From: Acidobacteriota bacterium
Lineage (GTDB): Bacteria; Aquificota; Aquificia; Aquificales; Aquificaceae
Direction: 5' to 3'
DNA: 64,000 bases
Assembly: GCA_003696155.1 (NCBI GenBank)
Contig: RFFP01000017.1
Location: 104,202 to 168,201 of the forward strand
Positions 53,999 to 63,298 of the stretch are shown in pieces; position 1 is the first letter of the stretch, and every line of letters starts with the position of its first letter. A program made the translations under genes and the position numbers. The notes beneath the pieces were generated by a model, which saw only the letters and a list, made by a program, of their open reading frames with translations, did no database searches and was not told the origin of the DNA.

Positions 53999-54930
53999 CA
54001 GCTCAGAAAGTCTTTTAGATGTCTTTTCATCGCCATGTTTCTCAGCTTTCTTAGAGCTCTTGTTTCCAGCTGACGCACCCTCTCCCTGGATATCTGGAGC
54101 GCTTCCCCTATCTCTCTAAGGGTTCTTGGTTCCTCACCCCTCAGACCAAACCTTAACTCTATGACCCTTCTTTCCTTTTCGGGCAGTTTATCAAGGAGGT
54201 CTTCTATCTCCTTCTCTAATACTTCACTTATTATCTTCTCTTCCACATCTGCAGTGCCATGTTGGCTTAAAAAGTCTACAAAGAAGGTGTCTTCGTTCTC
54301 ACCCACCGGTGCATCCAAGGATAGGGGCACCCTGCAAAGATGCAAGGACCTTTCTACCTCTTCTGGCGTTATTGCATATCCTTCCTTTTCTATTTTTTTC
54401 TCCACTTCCTCTTCCGTTGGCTCTCTACCAAGCTCCCTTTCTAGCTCCCTATACACTATCTCCCTAGTGTACTCGTGAGCTACCTCCTCTGGGGTAGGTT
54501 CTTTCTCAAGCTCCCTGTAAAGCCTACTGTATATACTGCTTATCCTGTTTATTATGTGAGACTGCTTAAGAGGAATCCTTACCGCTCCTGTCTGCTGTGA
54601 AAGTGCCTGCATGATGGCCTGCCTTATCCACCAAACTGCGTAAGATATGAACTTCACACCCCTATCTGGGTCAAACCTCTTGGCAGCCTCTATAAGTCCG
54701 TGGTTTCCTGCTGCTATGAGCTCAGAGAGGGGAAGCCCATAGCCTAAGTACTGTTTGGCTATGCTTATCACAAACCTTAGGTTGGATTCTACCAGCCTCC
54801 TAAAGGCCTCTTGGTCACCCTCCTTTGCCTTTCTTGCTACCTCCTTTTCCTCCTCTGGCGTAAGCAGGGGAATCTTGGAAACCTTTTTAAGGTACTGATT
54901 TATAAGTTCCTGTTCCGTATCTGGTATCAT
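53998..54930 (-). CDS. Sigma-70 family RNA polymerase sigma factor (primary/RpoS-like group)
   Basis: ESNLRFVISIAKQYLGYGLPLSELIAAGNHGLIEAAKRFDP, FISYAVWWIRQAI, TLREIGEALQISRERVRQLE. Confidence 0.93.
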   Translation of the reverse strand: MIPDTEQELINQYLKKVSKIPLLTPEEEKEVARKAKEGDQEAFRRLVESNLRFVISIAKQYLGYGLPLSELIAAGNHGLIEAAKRFDPDRGVKFISYAVWWIRQAIMQALSQQTGAVRIPLKQSHIINRISSIYSRLYRELEKEPTPEEVAHEYTREIVYRELERELGREPTEEEVEKKIEKEGYAITPEEVERSLHLCRVPLSLDAPVGENEDTFFVDFLSQHGTADVEEKIISEVLEKEIEDLLDKLPEKERRVIELRFGLRGEEPRTLREIGEALQISRERVRQLETRALRKLRNMAMKRHLKDFLS

Positions 54931-54934
54931 GCTA

Positions 54935-56341
54935 CTACCTCAACTTTAAAACCAAGAAAAGGTTGCCCCCCCTTCTTCTAACAAGCAGTAGAGCACTTTC
55001 CCTTCCTGCGCTTCTGAGGGCTTCTATGAGCCTTTGGAATTCTGCAACGCTTGATACGTTTCTGCCCCCTACCTGCATTATGATATCGCCATGTTGCAGA
55101 CCGCTCTGCATGGCAAGACTGCCAGGTAGAACCCTAAGGATGAGAACACCCTTAGCACCTAGCCTTTTTTCTTCTTCGGGTGAAAGATCCCTCAAAACTA
55201 AGCCCAAACCCTCCTGCTCCTGTTCTACTTCACCCACCTGTTTTTCTTCTGGCATTTGGTCTACTTTAACCTTTAAGTTCAGCTCCTTACCCTCCCTTAT
55301 TATCCTAAGGGTAAGCTCCTTACCCGGCTCGGTCCTCATTATCCTAAACTGTAGCTCCCTAACCTCACCGACCTTTTCACCGTCAACTGCCACCACTATG
55401 TCACCTACCTTAATACCTGCCCTTTCGGCGGGGCTTCCGGGCATTATTTGGGCTATAAGAACACCCTCCTTAATACCTAGGCTTTCGAACATATCGGGTG
55501 TTATGTCCTGAATTACCACACCGAGCCAACCTCTTACTACCTTCCCCTTCTGAATAAGCTCGTCTGCCACCCATTTGGCGAGGTTTATAGGTATGGCGAA
55601 GCCCAGCCCCTGACCCTCTGCAAGTATGGCGGTGTTTATACCTATAACCTCACCCCTTATATTTACCAAGGGGCCTCCAGAGTTGCCGGGGTTTATAGCT
55701 GCATCTGTCTGTATAAAGCTCTCATACTGGGTTATCCCTATAGCTCTTCTAAGAGCGGATACCACACCCACCGTTACCGTTCTCTCCAACCCATAGGGGT
55801 TACCTATGGCAATGACCAACTGTCCCACCTTTATCTTGTCAGAGTCTCCAAGCTTTGCCACACGCCCCTCTGGGTTTGGTACATCCTTATCGTCTACCTC
55901 TATTACTGCCACGTCTGTCTTGGGGTCTGTGCCCACTATCTTTGCCCTTTTCTCCGTATGTCTGTCAAACCTGACATTTATAAACCTTGCGTTCTGTACC
56001 ACGTGGCTGTTGGTAAGTATGTAGAATTTACCTTTTTTGTAGTCTATTATCACGCCTGAGCCAAGGGACCTTCTCTCTCTCGGTACGGGAAAAGGAAAGG
56101 GAAATTCAAGAGCTCCAACTTCCTGGCTTGCGAAGATGGTAACCACAGAAGGGGATACCGCATCCACTATGTTGGTAAGCTCCTGTTCAAACTGAGAAAG
56201 AATACCAGAGGAGAGGCTTACCTGCTCAACCTTTACGGGCTGGCTTATACTCTGCACCTGCTGAGCCCTACAGCCAACGAAGACGGTCAGAGCCAAGGCT
56301 ATGGAAAAAACTATGGAAAGCATTTTTACGCTCCTTTTCAT
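54935..56341 (-). CDS. HtrA/DegP-type serine protease with two PDZ domains
   Basis: LGSGVIIDYKKGKFYILTNSHVV, DVAVIEVD, INPGNSGGPLVN, two PDZ regions. Confidence 0.92.
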   Translation of the reverse strand: MKRSVKMLSIVFSIALALTVFVGCRAQQVQSISQPVKVEQVSLSSGILSQFEQELTNIVDAVSPSVVTIFASQEVGALEFPFPFPVPRERRSLGSGVIIDYKKGKFYILTNSHVVQNARFINVRFDRHTEKRAKIVGTDPKTDVAVIEVDDKDVPNPEGRVAKLGDSDKIKVGQLVIAIGNPYGLERTVTVGVVSALRRAIGITQYESFIQTDAAINPGNSGGPLVNIRGEVIGINTAILAEGQGLGFAIPINLAKWVADELIQKGKVVRGWLGVVIQDITPDMFESLGIKEGVLIAQIMPGSPAERAGIKVGDIVVAVDGEKVGEVRELQFRIMRTEPGKELTLRIIREGKELNLKVKVDQMPEEKQVGEVEQEQEGLGLVLRDLSPEEEKRLGAKGVLILRVLPGSLAMQSGLQHGDIIMQVGGRNVSSVAEFQRLIEALRSAGRESALLLVRRRGGNLFLVLKLR

Positions 56342-56994
56342 TATATTACCTCACATGATAGGAAAAGAACCTTAAAATATGGGCGTTGAAGCCCGCTTAA
56401 CATCTTTTCAATCATCTTTCTTGAGATTATACCACCTTTGCGTACCGGGTTGTAAGAGGAACCCGTGTAGTGAAAAAACCTTACAAGGTCCCATCCGAAG
56501 AAGGGTATGTCCACAATCTCTGTAAAGGAATGCCTAAAAACCACCCTACCTCTTAGAAATTCTTCTATCTCCTCAGCCTTTGGGAAAGGAAAGCGGAGCT
56601 CTGGAAGGCTGCCATCTACAGGCACTGCACACAGAAAGAGACTTTTGCATACCCTTAAAGCCTCTTGTAAGCTCTTAGATGTATCTGTCCAGTGCAGGGC
56701 AAAGTTGCTAACCACACAGTCAAAGCTTTTGTCCTTAAAGGGAAGATAGTGCGCGTCTCCTAATACCACTTTTCCGAAGCGTGCTTTGTATACCTTTGCC
56801 ATGCCATGGGCTATATCTACACCTACCACATCAGAGAGGTTTTCACTCATAATGCCTGTACCACAACCAAGGTCAAGCACTCTCCCGCTCAGAGTTTCAA
56901 GGCTTTTGAGAATCTTGGCACATTCCCTCTGAGGAACAGCCCATTGGTCATAGCTCTTCCATGCCTTTGAGAACCTCAAAGATAAGACTTTCAT
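56341..56994 (-). CDS. bioC: Malonyl-ACP O-methyltransferase-like SAM methyltransferase
   Basis: VLDLGCGTGIMSENL, SNFALHWTDTSKSLQEALRV, VDGSLPELRFPF (BioC-like GSLPEL). Confidence 0.75.
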   Translation of the reverse strand: MKVLSLRFSKAWKSYDQWAVPQRECAKILKSLETLSGRVLDLGCGTGIMSENLSDVVGVDIAHGMAKVYKARFGKVVLGDAHYLPFKDKSFDCVVSNFALHWTDTSKSLQEALRVCKSLFLCAVPVDGSLPELRFPFPKAEEIEEFLRGRVVFRHSFTEIVDIPFFGWDLVRFFHYTGSSYNPVRKGGIISRKMIEKMLSGLQRPYFKVLFLSCEVI

Positions 56995-57568
56995 TCCTTG
57001 GAAAGTGTCCTCCTAAGAAGGGTATTAATTTAGACCTTTTTAGGAGATTGTAAAGGGAAAGGGCAGACCGGAAGGGAACTATGGGGTCCCTTATACCATG
57101 CAAGAGAAAAACCCTCTGCCTTATATTAGGGACTATGGGTTTTATGTTCAGGGTTATGTAGTCCCTTAAAAGCTTTTCCGCTCCTTCAAGTTCTATGCAG
57201 TCTTCAAACTCTCTCTCATATGCAAGCCTTCTAAAGGTCTTTAAAAATTCCGTGCCCTCCCTTTTCAGTCTAAGGATAAAACCCCTTAGGTTTCTCTCCT
57301 GCCAGTTACCACCAAAGTGCGCAGTAGCCCCTATGAGGAGCAACCCTCTAAATTTTTCTGGAAACATGTAAGCCATCATAAGCGCAAGGCTCCCACCCAT
57401 AGACCAACCTATAAGCGTAGAACCCTCTGGAGCGATTAAAGCCAGCTCTCTCGCAAGGCTCCAGGGGTCTGAGTAGCTGAGTTTACTCCTTCCATGGAAG
57501 GGTAGGTCTACAGAGGGAAAAGAGGCCAATACCTTAGAGCTAAAGCCCCAACCGTGTATGAAAAAAAG
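56948..57568 (-). CDS. BioH/BioG-like pimeloyl esterase (alpha/beta hydrolase); 5' boundary unresolved
   Basis: FFIHGWGFSSK, LIGWSMGGSLAL, LLHGIRDPIVPF, GGHFPRNES; adjacent to the bioC-like gene. No canonical start found between tRNA-Arg and HGWG. Confidence 0.7.
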   Translation of the reverse strand, partial: LFFIHGWGFSSKVLASFPSVDLPFHGRSKLSYSDPWSLARELALIAPEGSTLIGWSMGGSLALMMAYMFPEKFRGLLLIGATAHFGGNWQERNLRGFILRLKREGTEFLKTFRRLAYEREFEDCIELEGAEKLLRDYITLNIKPIVPNIRQRVFLLHGIRDPIVPFRSALSLYNLLKRSKLIPFLGGHFPRNESLIFEVLKGMEEL

Positions 57569-57642
57569 CGGGCCCGGAGGGACTCGAACCCCCGACCTAG
57601 GGATTAGAAATCCCTTGCTCTGTCCTGCTGAGCTACGGGCCC
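57569..57642 (-). tRNA. tRNA-Arg (anticodon TCT)
   Basis: GGGCCCG-TA-GCTC...GAGC-A-AGGGA-TTTCTAA-TCCCT...GGGGG-TTCGAGT-CCCTC-CGGGCCC-G folds as a cloverleaf. Confidence 0.93.
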
Positions 57643-57715
57643 TCGGGGTGGCAGGACTTGAACCTGCGGCCTTTGGCTCCCAAAGCCAACGCTCTGCCAC
57701 CTGAGCTACACCCCG
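57643..57715 (-). tRNA. tRNA-Pro (anticodon TGG)
   Basis: CGGGGTG-TA-GCTC...GAGC-G-TTGGC-TTTGGGA-GCCAA...GCAGG-TTCAAGT-CCTGC-CACCCCG-A folds as a cloverleaf. Confidence 0.93.
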
Positions 57716-57734
57716 GTAAACAGTTAATTATATA

Positions 57735-58793
<1,059 letters not shown>

Positions 58794-58831
58794 TTAAGCT
58801 TGGGAAAATTCATGCAGGTATTATGTGCAGT

Positions 58832-58934
58832 TGCTCCGCCCAAGAATTCTGTTAGGGTCTCCCTGACCTGAGTATCCCCTGTCCTCATCAACTCCACCAT
58901 ACTCACTTCCTACATCATACCAGCTATGATAAGC
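58832..58934 (-). repeat. 103-bp dispersed repeat, copy B
   Basis: Reverse complement aligns ungapped with 38480-38582. Confidence 0.9.
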
Positions 58935-59002
58935 GGTGATGCTATAAGTATTTCTCCTCTCTTTACCAACTCCTTGTTATGCTGACTCCAGTTCCTGATC
59001 AT
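58910..59002 (-). pseudogene. Possible DDE-transposase N-terminal fragment
   Basis: MIRNWSQHNKELVKRGEILIASPLIIAGMM*; the NW-x-x-x-N-x-x-LV-x-RGEI pattern resembles the start of IS5-type transposases. From memory only. Confidence 0.3.
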
Positions 59003-59045
59003 GGGTATTTACTTTATCTCTAAAACCCCTTTTTAGACAAGGCAC

Positions 59046-59933
59046 TTGAATTTTATATATGGAGGTTTTTTCTATCCAGACGGGGGAGACTACGCTGAGG
59101 GTCTTTCTGTTGTTTTCCGTAAACTTATAAACATAAATATAAAAAAAGAGTCCTTAGGTAAAATAAGAGAGGAGTTTTCTAAGTTGATTAAAAGTACCGA
59201 ATACAAGCCAGAAGAAGAAGCCGAATACCACATAATGGATGTTATTTGGCAAAAACCAAGGGAGCTTTTCAGGGGTGAAAGAACTGGCACTTTTGATAGA
59301 TACAAAAAGGATGCAAAGTTTGATATAATAGCTGGTATTGTTTCAACAGCGGGTGAGATAAGCAAAAGGGTTGGGCTTGCCTTTCTTAGGCTACTCATAG
59401 CGGGAGAAGTTGAGCGGATAGACAAACAGCAGATGTGGGATTGCAGAAAAACGATGGTTGAGCTTTGGAAAGATATGACAAAGGACAAGGAAATAGAGAA
59501 ACACCTTGAAAATGTGCTTATGTTTGAAAGAGTGGTAGAAGAATGGACTACAAAGGATGCTATTACAAACATAGCCATAAAACCTGCAAATGTGGAGGGC
59601 GACCGGTTTAAACTTCCTGATAATGAGCAGTTTTATCACTCAGCCCTGCAAGTGTTTTCAACAGAAGGTCCAGGCTGGGAAAGGGATGAGGTATACTCAG
59701 AAAAAAGAAGCCTTTTCCTGCTCGCTCTTTTGGCTCTTTCCAACTACGAAAGCGAATCTTTTATAACACCATACGCAAAGCTGGGGCTTTGGCAAAGGAA
59801 AAAGAATATATACCTAAAGCTCAGAAGGGATAATAGAGAGTACACAATGGGACTAAGCGGAGTGCTATACGAACTTCTATACTTAGCAAGCAGGATACCC
59901 GGCCACTATAAGCAATTTGAAGACCAAGAGTAG
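59046..59933 (+). CDS. Hypothetical protein, first gene of candidate defence operon
   Basis: 295 aa from TTG with an in-frame TAG five codons upstream; 2 nt from the helicase ORF. No family recognised. Confidence 0.65.
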   Translation: MNFIYGGFFYPDGGDYAEGLSVVFRKLININIKKESLGKIREEFSKLIKSTEYKPEEEAEYHIMDVIWQKPRELFRGERTGTFDRYKKDAKFDIIAGIVSTAGEISKRVGLAFLRLLIAGEVERIDKQQMWDCRKTMVELWKDMTKDKEIEKHLENVLMFERVVEEWTTKDAITNIAIKPANVEGDRFKLPDNEQFYHSALQVFSTEGPGWERDEVYSEKRSLFLLALLALSNYESESFITPYAKLGLWQRKKNIYLKLRRDNREYTMGLSGVLYELLYLASRIPGHYKQFEDQE

Positions 59934-59935
59934 TC

Positions 59936-62900
59936 ATGTTTATAACCAATCAAGAGGAAAAGGAATTTAGTAAAAGGCTTAAAGAAATAATAGAACACAG
60001 CCAAGAGCTTAAATTTTTGGTGGGTTTTTTCTACTTTTCTGGGCTTGACACTCTTTACGAAACACTAAGGAAAATGGATGAAGAAGGCAAGCTAAAGGAA
60101 GGCTTTATGAAGGTGCTTGTGGGCTTATATGTGGATAGAGGTGTTTATGGAATTTATGAGGGAGCAAATAAGATAAAGGAGATAGAAAACACAAAAATAA
60201 AAAAAGAGTTTTTAGATGCTATTGAAAAGGCTTTCACTTCAGAAGAGCTTGACAGAAAAGAAGTTTATGAGCAAGTGGAGTTTTTTATAAAACTTCTTAA
60301 GGAAGGTAAGCTTGTTATAAGAAAAACAAAGGAACCTAACCATGCAAAGCTTTATATATTTAAAATGGCAGAAAACGAAAAAAGCTTACTCCACGGTCTT
60401 TTCATAACAGGTAGTAGCAACCTTACAAAGGCAGGTCTTAGCCTTCAAAAGGAGTTTAATGTAGAGATAAAGGACTATGGACTTGCGGAAGCAGAAAATT
60501 ATTTTGACGAATTTTGGGAAACAGCGGTTGAGCTTTCGCCAGAAGATATTGTTAAAACCTTTAAGGAGAAGACCTTTATCAGAGAGGTTTCACCCTTTGA
60601 AGCTTATGCGTATCTTTTAAAGACTTACTTAGACCTTCATCAGGGGCATTATCCTATTGATGAGCTAAAAAGACTTATGGAAAAGAAGGGCTACAAGCCT
60701 TATGACTATCAGCTTAGTGCGGTTTCTCAGGCTGTGGCAAATTGCTTTGCTCACGGAGGCTCTATAATTGCGGATGTGGTAGGACTCGGAAAAACGGTCA
60801 TAGCTTGCCTTACCGCAAAAGCCTTGGGAAGGAGAGGAATAGTTATATGCCCGCCACACCTTGTGGGAGATGAGACAAAGTCTTCTGGTTGGAAAAAATA
60901 CTTAGAAGACTTTGAGCTTTTTGGCTGGGAGGTGTTTTCCGTAGGAAGGCTTGAGGATACTTTAAAGTTTGTAAGAGAACGCCCGGATATTGAGGTGGTA
61001 ATAGTGGATGAGGCTCACCGATTTAGAAACGAAAGGACACAAAGCTACACCTACCTTAGGGAAATATGCAGAGGGAAAACTGTCCTTTTACTTTCTGCAA
61101 CACCCTTTAACAACAAACCATCAGACATATTTGCCCTTCTAAAGCTTTTTACCATTCCCAAAAAGTCCACCATAGTTTATGACCAAGACCTTGAGTCAAG
61201 ATTTTCCGCTTACGAGGCAGAGTTTAGCAAACTTGCTCACATAAAAAAGAACTACAAATCTTATGACGAAAAACGAAGAGAAAGAGCTTTGAGATACTAC
61301 AAAGAAATATTTTCAGAAAACAAAAGCACACTTTTGGAAGAAAGTATTGAAAAAGTCAGGCAAAAAGCCAAAAGCCTTGCAAGAGAAATAAAGGCAGTTC
61401 TTGAGCCTGTGGTCATAAGAAGGAACAGGTTAGACCTTAAATACTTCAAAGACAGTGAAAATATAGAGTTTTCGGAAGTAAAAGACCCAAAAGAAGTCTT
61501 TTTTGAGCTTACAAAAGAGCAAAGCGAATTTTATGACGAGGTCATAAAAGCTTTTTATTCTTCGGAAGAAGGAGGAAGGTTTAAAGGAGCCATATACCTT
61601 CCTGAGTTTTACGAGAAGGGAATACCAATTGACCAAGAAGTTAGCCAAGAAGAAATAGGTTCAGCATCTCAAGAGGAGCAGTTTTTAAGACTTTTCCAGA
61701 AAAACCTGTATGACCTAATGAGAAGGCACATTGTAAAAAGGTTTGAGAGTAGTTTTGGAGCTTTTTACGAGACACTTAAAAACTTTAAAGAAACATACGA
61801 AAATGTGCGTAGGTTTATAGAAGACACAGATACTTTTATATACGACAGAAAGAAACTTGAAAAGCTTTTAGAAGAGTTTGAGGATAATCCAGATGGATTA
61901 AAACAGGCGCTTGAAGAATACGCAAAAACTCTTGAACAAGAGGCAAAAAACAACCGCTACGCTAAGGTATATGAAATTAAAAGTTTTAAGAAAAGGAAGG
62001 CGTTTTTAGAGGATATAAAATCGGACATAAAGCTTTTTGATGAGTTTATTAAAAAAGTAGAGAAGCTAAAGCTTTTGGAAAATGACCCAAAGGCTGGAAA
62101 GCTCATAGAAGAAGTAAAGGAGTTTTTAGAAGATGGCAGGAAGGTGGTGATATTCAGTGAGTATGCGGATACGGTGGAATATCTAAAGGGCATTCTTGAA
62201 GAAGCTTTTCCAAACCAAGTACTTACTGCTTATGGAAGTTTAAGCAAAGAAAAGGTTTTTAAAATTTATAAAAACTTTGACGCACAGTATAAGGAGCAGG
62301 AAGATGAGTATAAAATTCTTTTGACTACGGACAAGCTTTCGGAAGGCATAAACCTAAACAGGGCTGGTGTGGTTATAAATTACGATATACCCTGGAACCC
62401 GGTAAGAGTTATCCAAAGGCTTGGTCGTATAAACCGCATAGGCAAAAAGGTCTATGAAGAAATTTACATTCTTAACTTTTTCCCTACAGAAAAGGGAGCA
62501 GACCATGTAAGGTCAAGAGAAATAGCCCAGACAAAGATGTTTATGATACACAATGTCCTTGGTGAGGATGCCAAAATATTCAGTCCTGACGAGGAGCCAC
62601 AAGCTTCAGAACTATACAGAAGACTAACAAGCCTTCAAGATGCAGAAGAAGAAAGCTTTTACACAAAGGTCAAAAGGGAGTTTGAAAGGATAAAAAAAGA
62701 ACATCCGAATGTGTTAAAAAACATTGAAAACATGCCACGCAGAATAAAAATAGCAAAGGAGGGAGAAAGAGACGAGCTTGTGGTTTTCATACTAAAAGGC
62801 AAAGACCTTTTTGTAGGATACCATGACTACAAAAGCAAAGCACCGCATGTAAAGACCTTTGAAGAAGTTTTTGAGAAGATAAAAGCGGAGCCTTCAGACA

Positions 62901-63298
62901 AAAACTTGCCTTTTAGCGAAAACTTTTGGAAGAGCTACGAAAGAATACTTAAGAAAGACTTTGAAAGAAAACTCAAAAACTCAAAAACTTTAAACAGCAA
63001 CCTTGAAAAGGCATACAGAGTTCTTAATGACCTTATGTCCCAAAAGCAAGAAGACCAAAAGTTTATCTCAGAGCTTATTTATGACATAAGATACTATCAT
63101 ACCCTTCCAGAGGAGATAATAGCACGCATATCAAAGCTTGAAGGTCAAAGTATAGAAAATATCATTCAAGAGCTTAGGAAGATAAAAGAGCTTTTGGGAG
63201 AGGACTTTTTGAAAAGGACAGAGGCAAAGCTAAGGACAGAGGAGGAAGATGTTATAATAGCAGTAGAAAACAGGGCGTTTGGAAGCACTCATGGTTAA
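59936..63298 (+). CDS. SNF2/DEAD-type helicase with N-terminal PLD-like nuclease domain
   Basis: PLD-like NHAKLYIF...GSSNLTKAGL; helicase GLGKTVIA, VDEAHRFRN, LLLSATPFNN, RVIQRLGRINRIGK. Confidence 0.9.
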   Translation: MFITNQEEKEFSKRLKEIIEHSQELKFLVGFFYFSGLDTLYETLRKMDEEGKLKEGFMKVLVGLYVDRGVYGIYEGANKIKEIENTKIKKEFLDAIEKAFTSEELDRKEVYEQVEFFIKLLKEGKLVIRKTKEPNHAKLYIFKMAENEKSLLHGLFITGSSNLTKAGLSLQKEFNVEIKDYGLAEAENYFDEFWETAVELSPEDIVKTFKEKTFIREVSPFEAYAYLLKTYLDLHQGHYPIDELKRLMEKKGYKPYDYQLSAVSQAVANCFAHGGSIIADVVGLGKTVIACLTAKALGRRGIVICPPHLVGDETKSSGWKKYLEDFELFGWEVFSVGRLEDTLKFVRERPDIEVVIVDEAHRFRNERTQSYTYLREICRGKTVLLLSATPFNNKPSDIFALLKLFTIPKKSTIVYDQDLESRFSAYEAEFSKLAHIKKNYKSYDEKRRERALRYYKEIFSENKSTLLEESIEKVRQKAKSLAREIKAVLEPVVIRRNRLDLKYFKDSENIEFSEVKDPKEVFFELTKEQSEFYDEVIKAFYSSEEGGRFKGAIYLPEFYEKGIPIDQEVSQEEIGSASQEEQFLRLFQKNLYDLMRRHIVKRFESSFGAFYETLKNFKETYENVRRFIEDTDTFIYDRKKLEKLLEEFEDNPDGLKQALEEYAKTLEQEAKNNRYAKVYEIKSFKKRKAFLEDIKSDIKLFDEFIKKVEKLKLLENDPKAGKLIEEVKEFLEDGRKVVIFSEYADTVEYLKGILEEAFPNQVLTAYGSLSKEKVFKIYKNFDAQYKEQEDEYKILLTTDKLSEGINLNRAGVVINYDIPWNPVRVIQRLGRINRIGKKVYEEIYILNFFPTEKGADHVRSREIAQTKMFMIHNVLGEDAKIFSPDEEPQASELYRRLTSLQDAEEESFYTKVKREFERIKKEHPNVLKNIENMPRRIKIAKEGERDELVVFILKGKDLFVGYHDYKSKAPHVKTFEEVFEKIKAEPSDKNLPFSENFWKSYERILKKDFERKLKNSKTLNSNLEKAYRVLNDLMSQKQEDQKFISELIYDIRYYHTLPEEIIARISKLEGQSIENIIQELRKIKELLGEDFLKRTEAKLRTEEEDVIIAVENRAFGSTHG

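Noticed and set aside
57569-57700. N-terminal extension MAERWLWEPKAAGSSPATPRARSSAGQSKGFLIPRSGVRVPPG of ORF 56948-57700
   Set aside because: It is a translation of the tRNA-Pro and tRNA-Arg genes, not protein-coding sequence.
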